A stretch of 11,345 nucleotides of DNA from Elusimicrobiota bacterium (GTDB lineage Bacteria; Elusimicrobiota; Elusimicrobia; UBA1565): positions 1 to 11,345 of the forward strand of contig DMEZ01000080.1 in assembly GCA_003450735.1 (NCBI GenBank). The letters are read 5' to 3'. Shown here one piece after another: positions 1 through 6,130 of this stretch. The position numbers and the translations under genes were made by a program. The notes below the pieces were generated by a model. That model was given only the letters and a program-made list of their open reading frames with translations. It was not told the origin of the DNA and ran no database searches. Within the stretch, counting starts at the first letter, position 1. Each line of letters opens with the position of its first letter.

Positions 1-353
1 GTCCCCGCGATGAGGGCTGGGTCGCGGAACACGCTCTCCACGTAGTCGTCCAAGAGCAGGCCCGCGATCCCGCCCGGCACCGTCGCGGCGAGGATGAGCA
101 AAAGCATCTTCCTCTGCTTGGGCTCCCCCTTGAGCGCGCCGAGGGCCAGGTCGGCCAGGTCCTTCCAGAAATACACCACCAAAGCCAGCAGGGTGCCCAT
201 GTGCATGGCGACGTCCATGCTCAGCCCCTGGTCGGGCCAGCCCAGGAGCCTGGGGAGGACCACCAGGTGCGCGGAGCTCGATATAGGTAAAAATTCGCCC
301 AGGCCCTGGACGAGGCCCAGCACGACGGCGTGGAGAGTGGTCACGGACGCCAT
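1..353 (-). CDS. uppP: Undecaprenyl-diphosphatase UppP (BacA family), N-terminal part, cut by left window edge
   Basis: UppP is an integral membrane enzyme that removes a phosphate from undecaprenyl diphosphate, recycling the lipid carrier for peptidoglycan and other envelope polymers. Reading down from the ATG at 353-351 gives 117 residues with no stop before the window edge. Residues 13-30 hold the family signature: an (E/Q)xxxE motif (Q16, E20), then FLPISSSAH with the conserved serines and H29. The segment MDVAMHMGTLLAL (46-58) and the later TVPGGIAGLLLDD (91-103) also match the family. Two or three hydrophobic segments are present; the remaining roughly 150 residues, including the second signature, lie outside. 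No Shine-Dalgarno sequence precedes the ATG. The gene is divergent from the HAD-MFS gene across a 114-bp gap. The family call is very secure; the exact start is fairly secure because the protein begins at the usual distance from the first motif. Confidence 0.95.
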   Translation of the reverse strand, partial: MASVTTLHAVVLGLVQGLGEFLPISSSAHLVVLPRLLGWPDQGLSMDVAMHMGTLLALVVYFWKDLADLALGALKGEPKQRKMLLLILAATVPGGIAGLLLDDYVESVFRDPALIAG

Positions 354-467
354 TATGGCAAAAATCCGCGCTCCGGGCCCTGAGGCCCAAAAACACCTAG
401 GTCTTATACATATATAAGGATACCCCTTCGCCCCAGCCGGCCGGACCGCCTAAGGGCTACACTAATA
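354..467. promoter_or_regulatory. Divergent intergenic region with AT-rich palindrome, probable two-way promoter
   Basis: This 114-bp gap lies between the divergent uppP and HAD-MFS starts. It contains the most AT-rich patch of the window at 403-418, where arms CTTATA (403-408) and TATAAG (413-418) form a perfect 6-bp inverted repeat around CATA. Both strands offer -10-like hexamers there (TATAAG, 5 of 6 to TATAAT, on each strand), but I find no convincing -35 box at the right spacing. A second -10-like hexamer, TACACT (458-463), sits just before the plus-strand start. A separate small stem, GGGCC/GGCCC at about 375-388, is followed by A residues on the plus strand, so it is not a terminator in either direction. 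A promoter role is an inference from position and composition. Confidence 0.45.
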
Positions 468-3400
468 GTGAAGATGAACAGCGCGAGCCTCCGACGGACC
501 CTGAGCAAAGCCCTGAGCACGGGGCTCTGCGCGTCCATCCTCCTCCTGACCCCCGGCACCCAGGAACTCTTCGCCCAGACCGTGCGCACCGGCCCGACCG
601 CCGCGCCGGGGATGACCGTGCCGGCCGTGCCCGTCCTCGGCGGCGCCCTCAACGCGGCCCCCTCGAACCTGAACATCACCGGCACGAACCTTGTCCTGCC
701 CACGCTTTCCCCGACCACGCTGCCCAAGCCGGTCATCCAAGCGAAGACTCAGCTTACCGCTGTCGCCGCCCCCAACGCGGCTGCCCTGAGCGCGCCCATC
801 AGCGCGGCCAAGGCCGAGATTCTGCTCCAGCCCAAGGCACGGCTCTACCAGCCGGCCGAGCAGAACAGCACCAGGGCTCCCCCAGCCCAGCAAGCCGCCA
901 CCGCGAAGGAAGTCCTCGAAACCAGCGCCGAATCCCTCGCCAAGGACGAGACCCCCGCCGGCCGCCAGCAGACCCTCGAGACCCTCTTCACCGGCGGCAA
1001 GGCCGCCGCTTCCGACGCCGTAGACGCCTCCTCTCTCGACTCCGTTCCGCAGGCCTCCGGCCTGCACGCCCTCCCCTCCCTTGGCGAACTGGAATCCATC
1101 GCGGTCGACTCCGCCCGGCCCGAGGCCGAGCGCAAGGGCGCGGTCGAGAACATCGCCCAGGGCGAGGGCGCCGAAGTCCAGGACTCCCTCCAGCGCGTAG
1201 CCGCCGCCAACCCCGAAGGCGGAGCGGCCGACTACGAGGTGCACCGCGCGGCCCTGCGGGCCCTCGCCGGCAAGGGCGTCATCCTCAGCCTGCGGCCGGT
1301 GAGCAAGACGCACGCCGCCGAGATCCTCGCCCGCCTCACCCAGAACAAGCCCGACCTCGCCATCTTCGACTACGACGACACTCTGCAGAAGTGGAACACC
1401 CCCATCTCGCCCGAGACCGCGGCCGCGCTCAAGGCCTCCAACGACGCCGGCGTGCGCACGATGATCCTCACCGACCGGCCCGATGTCGCCCAGAAGCCGG
1501 GCGACACGACCATCCTCGACTCCCTCCAGCCGATGTCGGCCGAACAGAAGGCCGGCCTCATCGTCCAGTCGAGCCGCGGCACCCGGACGACGGTGTTCAA
1601 CCGGGACGGCTCGGCCCGCCTCATCGACTCCAACGACGTCTCCTGGACCGAGTCCGAGAAGACGGCCATCACCGACGCCGCCGCGGTCATGGCCGAGCGC
1701 TACGGCAAGCCCAGCCGTGAAGAGTTCACCGCCTACACCTATTTCCGCACCCTGCGCCTGGGGCTCTCGAAAGCCGAGACCGAGGCCGCCGCCGCGGCCC
1801 TGCAGGACGAGCTCAAGACGCGCGGCATCGACGTCGAAGTGATCGGGCGCATGCCCAAGGACGTCCAGAAGGACGAGCCCTACCTCTCCCTCTCCAAGAT
1901 CGACAAGTCCATCGGCGTGCGCTGGACCCGCTCGAACCTGGCCTTCGCCGAGCGCATGATGGACGCGGTCAAGCTCGGCCTCTCCGGGCGCTGGCTCGAG
2001 CGCCTCGCCGGGCTCTTCCGGCGCCTGCCCTCCCGCCCCGTCGCCGCCGAGAAGACGCTCATCGTGGGCGACCAGTTCTTCGGCGCGAAGGTGACCGACC
2101 GCAACATGACCAAGGGCGCGCCCGGCGCGCTGGCCCTCTCGGTGGGCGGCACCGCCGACCCGCGCATCGACAACGTCTTCGTGCTGCCGGAGAACGGCGC
2201 GGCGGGCTCCCTCTCCATCCTGGGCGCTCTGGGCCGGGCCGTCCCGAGCGAGATGAACAAGAAGGCCGTCCTCGGCCTCTTCTCCTCGCGCACCGCCTCC
2301 ATCGCCAGCTTCATCCTGACCGGGATCGCCTACCCCTTCATCGCCGTCCCGGTGGTCGGCTGGGCGGGCTTCGGGGCGCTGATGGCCCTGGGGCCGCTCG
2401 CCGCCATCGCCACCGGCCCGCTGAATGGCCTGCTCGTGGACCGGCTCTCGGCCCGCAACGCGATGACGCTGAATGCGGTCATCAAGGTGGGGATGAACCT
2501 GGTCCTACCGATCATGGCCGCGGCCGGCATCCTGAACTTCTGGACGCTTCTGGCCGCCTCTTTCGCCAACGGCTGGCTGCTCTCCTCGGTGATGACCACC
2601 GAGAACGCCTACATCAAGAGCCTCGCGGGGAAGAAGAACATCTCAACAGTCAACGGCCTGGTGTGGATGAACTACCTGGCCATCCAGGTCGTGCTCGGGC
2701 TGCTGCTCGGCGTTGGGCAGATCGTGGACGCCTGGGACCCGAACATCGCCTTCCTCATCTCGGCCGCGGTCCACGCGCTCATCGTGGCTCCCATCCTCTG
2801 GTTCACGATGCCGAACATCCGCAGGGAAGCGCCGGCCACACCCGAGAAGCCCTCTGTCCCGCTCAAGTCGCGCATTCTGGATTTCCTCTCCAAGAACTGG
2901 CTGCCGGCTCTCCTGCTGGCGGGCGCGGCCGCGCTCTACGCCTTCTCGGCCCCTCTGCTGGCGGCCGCCGCGCCCTTCGTGACCATGCCGGCGATGGCCG
3001 CCGTCCTCCTCAAGTCCACCCTGCCGATGACCGCGGCCCTGATGTACTGGATCTCGCGCGGCAGCTCGTTCAAGTCGCTCTGGAACGGCGGCGGGCGCGA
3101 GGTCTCGGAAACGGAGAAGGCCCTCGAGGCGAAGATCGCCGAGGCGCAGAAGGCGGGACGCCCGGACGAGGCGAAGGAGCTGGGCAAGGAGCTCAAGAAG
3201 AACCAGGTCCGCCTGCGCACGACGATGCTCTACCTCGGGCTGGCCGCCCTGATGTTCTACCCCCTCTCCTCCTTCCTCCTGCCCCTCATGGCCCAGACCC
3301 TGGTCGGCGCGGCGGCCAAGGGCATGCTCCTGGGGCAGTTCTCAGGGTCCCTCTTCTTCGGCAACCTCATCTCGACCTCGGCCCAGGCGAAGCTGCCGGA

Positions 3401-3989
3401 GGTCCGCATCCCGCTCATCGGCCGCGTCCCCGGCCAGCGCTTCATCCAGGCCGCCGTGGCCGCGATGGGCGCGGCCTGGGTGTACCTGCGCGTAGCCCCC
3501 GGCAGCCTCCCGCTGGCCGCCGCCGCGGCCCTGGTCTCGCTGGGCCTCATCGCGCTCTCGGGCAAGCTGACCAACCGCGGCTGGGTGAAGCTCTTCGGCG
3601 TCGGCTTCCTCGCCGTGCTCTTCCCCTTCCTCGTCTGGACGATGCCGGCCCTCATCCCCTTCCTCACGGTGCAGACCGCCATGATGCTCAGCCTGCTGGC
3701 CGTCGGGATGTTCTTCGGCCCCGGCCAGGTCTCGCTGAACAGCTACTTCCAGCAGAACGCCGGCCAGGGGAAGATGGGCTCGCTCATCGGCATCCAGGGC
3801 TCCTTCACGAACACGGCCATCTCGGTGGGCTACGGCCTGATCTCGATGGCGGCCGCGGCGCTCTCGCCGGTCCTGCCCCCGCTCCTCGGCCTGCTGGCCG
3901 CGGCCTACCTGCTCGGCGCCTTCGCCTTCTGGCGCGCCCCCTCCAAGCTCCCCGGCCTGCCCTCGACGATGACGCGGCCGAAGTCCTGA
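468..3989 (+). CDS. Exported HAD-superfamily phosphatase-like domain fused to MFS transporter (1173 aa)
   Basis: A very long fusion, numbered here from GTG 468; ATG 474, two codons later, is at least as likely a start. Residues 1-36 look like a signal peptide: basic RR, the hydrophobic core LCASILLL, then LFAQ. Residues about 37-200 are Ala/Pro-rich linker and 200-280 are helical. A HAD domain follows (about 290-575): motif I DYDDTL with D301, D303 and T305, motif II T335, a roughly 190-residue cap-like insertion, a lysine (K529 or one near 477), and motif IV with GD at 534-535 and D544. From about 604 to the end comes an MFS transporter with motif A near D658 (GLLVDRLSAR), two extra hydrophobic segments about 815-870, and a charged helical loop about 876-917 between the halves. 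It is two to three times the usual MFS length. HAD and transporter substrates are unknown. It ends 7 bp from the convergent neighbour. Confidence 0.85.
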   Translation: MKMNSASLRRTLSKALSTGLCASILLLTPGTQELFAQTVRTGPTAAPGMTVPAVPVLGGALNAAPSNLNITGTNLVLPTLSPTTLPKPVIQAKTQLTAVAAPNAAALSAPISAAKAEILLQPKARLYQPAEQNSTRAPPAQQAATAKEVLETSAESLAKDETPAGRQQTLETLFTGGKAAASDAVDASSLDSVPQASGLHALPSLGELESIAVDSARPEAERKGAVENIAQGEGAEVQDSLQRVAAANPEGGAADYEVHRAALRALAGKGVILSLRPVSKTHAAEILARLTQNKPDLAIFDYDDTLQKWNTPISPETAAALKASNDAGVRTMILTDRPDVAQKPGDTTILDSLQPMSAEQKAGLIVQSSRGTRTTVFNRDGSARLIDSNDVSWTESEKTAITDAAAVMAERYGKPSREEFTAYTYFRTLRLGLSKAETEAAAAALQDELKTRGIDVEVIGRMPKDVQKDEPYLSLSKIDKSIGVRWTRSNLAFAERMMDAVKLGLSGRWLERLAGLFRRLPSRPVAAEKTLIVGDQFFGAKVTDRNMTKGAPGALALSVGGTADPRIDNVFVLPENGAAGSLSILGALGRAVPSEMNKKAVLGLFSSRTASIASFILTGIAYPFIAVPVVGWAGFGALMALGPLAAIATGPLNGLLVDRLSARNAMTLNAVIKVGMNLVLPIMAAAGILNFWTLLAASFANGWLLSSVMTTENAYIKSLAGKKNISTVNGLVWMNYLAIQVVLGLLLGVGQIVDAWDPNIAFLISAAVHALIVAPILWFTMPNIRREAPATPEKPSVPLKSRILDFLSKNWLPALLLAGAAALYAFSAPLLAAAAPFVTMPAMAAVLLKSTLPMTAALMYWISRGSSFKSLWNGGGREVSETEKALEAKIAEAQKAGRPDEAKELGKELKKNQVRLRTTMLYLGLAALMFYPLSSFLLPLMAQTLVGAAAKGMLLGQFSGSLFFGNLISTSAQAKLPEVRIPLIGRVPGQRFIQAAVAAMGAAWVYLRVAPGSLPLAAAAALVSLGLIALSGKLTNRGWVKLFGVGFLAVLFPFLVWTMPALIPFLTVQTAMMLSLLAVGMFFGPGQVSLNSYFQQNAGQGKMGSLIGIQGSFTNTAISVGYGLISMAAAALSPVLPPLLGLLAAAYLLGAFAFWRAPSKLPGLPSTMTRPKS

Positions 3990-3996
3990 TCCCGCT

Positions 3997-5019
3997 TCAG
4001 GCCGGGCCGCAGCGGAAACCGAAGCTCTGGTCGAAGCGGAACTGAGGCCGGACGCCGCCGCGGAAGGCCGCGCGGCACCTGGCCGAGACGTTGGACCACT
4101 CCCGGCCGCCCTTGAGCCACTTGCAGTAGGCCCCCTTCTCATCGCGGTACATGCAGGGCGCGTCCTGGTCGCCCAGGTTCACGCAGGGCTCCGGCTCGCA
4201 GGCCCCGGCCCGGACGCAGCGCTTGTAGTCCCCGCAGGTCACGGGCGGCTCCCCTTCTTCCACCGCCTCCTCCCCTCCCTCCGGCTTGAGGGACTGCTCG
4301 AGGACATCCTCCATCGTCGAACCCGCGCGCAGCAGCAGCACCGCGAGCCGCAGGGCTCGCTCGGGCTCGACGGCGAGCGCGTCGGCGTCCCGCGGGAAAG
4401 CCGGATAGCGGATAGCGCTGCGCCCCTTGAAGAAGAGCTCCACATGGGGCGGGTGCTTGCCGTCGGCCCAGAGGCCGGCCCATTCCTCCAGGTTCTCCGG
4501 CCTGGAGAAGCCCCGGAAGAAGGCGGGGTCGGCGGCCTTGAGGTGATCGAGATTCATCCCGAGGGCCACGAGCCGATGGACGCGCGCCTTGCCGGAGAGG
4601 CCCGCGACCGCCTTGAGGACGGGGGCCGCCGCGCGGCCCTGGGCCAGGACGTCCACCCGCACGCCGGCCTCGGCGGCCGAGATGAGCGCCGCGGAGAGTT
4701 CCCGGACGGCCTCTTCCCCGAGCCGGTCTTGGCCGAGCGTCCAGGCCACGGCCCCGGGGTCGACCGCCGACATCATCGGCACGAGCAGCGGGCTTTCCTC
4801 CTCCCGCGGCGCGAAGAGCGCGGGCGGCTTGAGGAGGTCGGCCCCCGCGGAGCCGTCCGCGACCACCAGGAGGAGCTTCTCCCCCTGGGCGAAGCGGCCT
4901 TCCAGCTTCGCGGCGAGCACGCCCGCGGGGTCCCCCCTGGGCGCGGGCTTCCCTTTCCACAGCCACCAGCCCCCCGCCAAAGCGGCGGCGATGAGCGTCG
5001 CGAGGAGCGCGGTCTTCAT
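3997..5019 (-). CDS. Exported/anchored protein: degenerate alpha/beta-hydrolase-like domain plus cysteine-rich mini-FGE-like tail
   Basis: I do not recognise this as one named family. From ATG 5019 it has 340 residues; GTG 5025 would add two. Residues 1-22 form a hydrophobic N-terminal segment (signal or anchor). Residues about 45-200 resemble an alpha/beta hydrolase: VDVLAQGRAAAPVL (122-135) followed by VHRLVALGMNLDHL matches the nucleophile-elbow region of lipase-like proteins, but the Ser position is Gly128, so the nucleophile is missing. After an acidic Glu-rich linker (about 247-258), residues 262-337 carry eight cysteines (262, 268, 274, 279, 289, 299, 315, 337); the rest of the protein has none. 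This tail resembles the start (DYKRCVRAGAC, AYCKWL) and end (CRAAFRGG, GFRC) of formylglycine-generating-enzyme-like domains with the core absent. Probably periplasmic and disulphide-bonded; a non-catalytic binding role is inferred. Confidence 0.75.
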   Translation of the reverse strand: MKTALLATLIAAALAGGWWLWKGKPAPRGDPAGVLAAKLEGRFAQGEKLLLVVADGSAGADLLKPPALFAPREEESPLLVPMMSAVDPGAVAWTLGQDRLGEEAVRELSAALISAAEAGVRVDVLAQGRAAAPVLKAVAGLSGKARVHRLVALGMNLDHLKAADPAFFRGFSRPENLEEWAGLWADGKHPPHVELFFKGRSAIRYPAFPRDADALAVEPERALRLAVLLLRAGSTMEDVLEQSLKPEGGEEAVEEGEPPVTCGDYKRCVRAGACEPEPCVNLGDQDAPCMYRDEKGAYCKWLKGGREWSNVSARCRAAFRGGVRPQFRFDQSFGFRCGPA

Positions 5020-5024
5020 GGACA

Positions 5025-5053
5025 CTGACCCAATGCTACATCTTTTCTATAAT
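5025..5053 (+). promoter_or_regulatory. Sigma70-type promoter for the mscS-ligase operon
   Basis: A perfect TATAAT hexamer at 5048-5053 is preceded, 17 bp upstream, by CTGACC (5025-5030), four of six to TTGACA. Transcription would begin near 5060, only a few bases before the ATG at 5063, so the mRNA would be nearly leaderless; no Shine-Dalgarno sequence is seen. The element lies inside a 43-bp gap that also has to hold the start signals of the divergent gene at 5019, where TAGCAT on the minus strand (plus 5034-5039) is a weaker -10 candidate. Confidence 0.6.
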
Positions 5054-5062
5054 CTGCTGGCC

Positions 5063-6130
5063 ATGATCAACGCCGAATTCTCGTCGCTGCTCGAGCGCTC
5101 CTACGCGGGCAACACCGTACAGGGCCTGCTCTCCGCCCTCCTCGTCTTCCTCATCGCGCTGGCGGCGCTCTACGCCGCGCGCCGAGTCCTCCTCTCGCGC
5201 TTGAAACTGCTCGCCGCGAGGACCGCGACGGACATCGACGACTTTTTCATCCACCTCCTCGAGAAGATCGGCTCCTTCGAGCTGGCGCTCCTCTCCCTAT
5301 ACCTTGCCACCCGCAGCCTCGCCTTGAGCGCCGGCGTCGACAAGGCTCTCCATCTCGTCTTCGTGATCGCCCTCTCCTTCCGGGCGGTGACTTTGCTCCA
5401 GGCAGCGATCGCCTTCGGCCTGCGCAAGGCGATGGGGAGCTCCGAGCGGGAGGCCGACTCCTCCTCGGCCATGCAGGTCCTGCACCTGGTGCTCAACGTC
5501 GCGGTCTGGGCCGGGGCCATCATCTTCATCCTCGACAACCTCGGCATCAACATCTCCGCCATGGTGGCGGGGCTCGGCATCGGCGGCGTGGCCGTGGCTT
5601 TGGCCGCCCAGCAGATCCTGGGCGACCTCTTCTCCTCCTTCGTCATCTTCATGGACAAGCCCTTCGCCATCGGGGACTTCATCGTGCTCGGCGACATCCG
5701 CGGGACGGTCGAGCGGGTGGGCATCAAGACCACCCGGGTGCGCAGCCTGAGCGGGGAGCTGCTCGTCGTCCCCAACAAGGACCTCACCTCCTCGGTTTTG
5801 CGCAACTACAAGCAGATGCAGCGCCGGCGCATCGTGATGTCGTTCGGCGTCACCTACGACACCCCGCCCGACAAGCTCAAGATGATCCCGGAGTTCATCC
5901 GGGAGGCCGTCGCGGCGGCGCCGAAGACGGCCCTCGACCGCGCGCACTTCGCCTCGTTCGGGGATTCCGCCCTGCAGTTCGAGGCGGTCTATTTCGTCGA
6001 GACCGGGGATTACAACACCTACATGGACGCCCAGCAGGACATCAACTTGAGACTGGTCGAGCGCTTCAAGACGGAAGGCATCGCCTTCGCCTTCCCAACC
6101 CGGACCGTCGTCCTTCAACAGAAACCATGA
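5063..6130 (+). CDS. MscS-family small-conductance mechanosensitive ion channel
   Basis: Tension-gated channel that releases small solutes on hypo-osmotic shock; inner-membrane homo-oligomer by family. The 355-residue protein has about five hydrophobic segments (roughly 19-42, 71-90, 95-120, 138-160 and the pore helix). The pore-lining helix is clear: MVAGLGIGGVAVALAAQQ at 167-184 with its regular Gly/Ala pattern, followed by the beta-domain signature DKPFAIGDFI (198-207), G214xV216, and VPN (236-238). The cytoplasmic alpha/beta domain fills the rest. Length suits the smaller five-helix members, which are longer than E. coli MscS. I chose ATG 5063 because the TATAAT box at 5048-5053 would exclude the in-frame ATG at 5033; that longer start adds ten residues and cannot be ruled out. 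It overlaps the following ligase gene by 4 bp (ATGA), implying co-transcription and coupled translation. Confidence 0.93.
   Translation: MINAEFSSLLERSYAGNTVQGLLSALLVFLIALAALYAARRVLLSRLKLLAARTATDIDDFFIHLLEKIGSFELALLSLYLATRSLALSAGVDKALHLVFVIALSFRAVTLLQAAIAFGLRKAMGSSEREADSSSAMQVLHLVLNVAVWAGAIIFILDNLGINISAMVAGLGIGGVAVALAAQQILGDLFSSFVIFMDKPFAIGDFIVLGDIRGTVERVGIKTTRVRSLSGELLVVPNKDLTSSVLRNYKQMQRRRIVMSFGVTYDTPPDKLKMIPEFIREAVAAAPKTALDRAHFASFGDSALQFEAVYFVETGDYNTYMDAQQDINLRLVERFKTEGIAFAFPTRTVVLQQKP

Noticed and set aside
371..390. GC stem GGGCC/GGCCC near a homopolymer as a terminator
   Set aside because: It is followed by A residues on the plus strand and preceded by T residues on the minus strand, so neither direction has the stem-then-T-run order.
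2663..4045. A 460-codon plus-strand open frame inside the HAD-MFS gene in another frame
   Set aside because: Translation is Arg/Gly/Pro/Ala-rich without motifs, while the overlapping frame has clear MFS helices and motif A.
4589..5062. Long upstream extension of the MscS frame
   Set aside because: The extension is Ser/Ala/Arg-rich shadow sequence of the opposing gene, and a promoter box lies at 5048-5053 just before the natural start.
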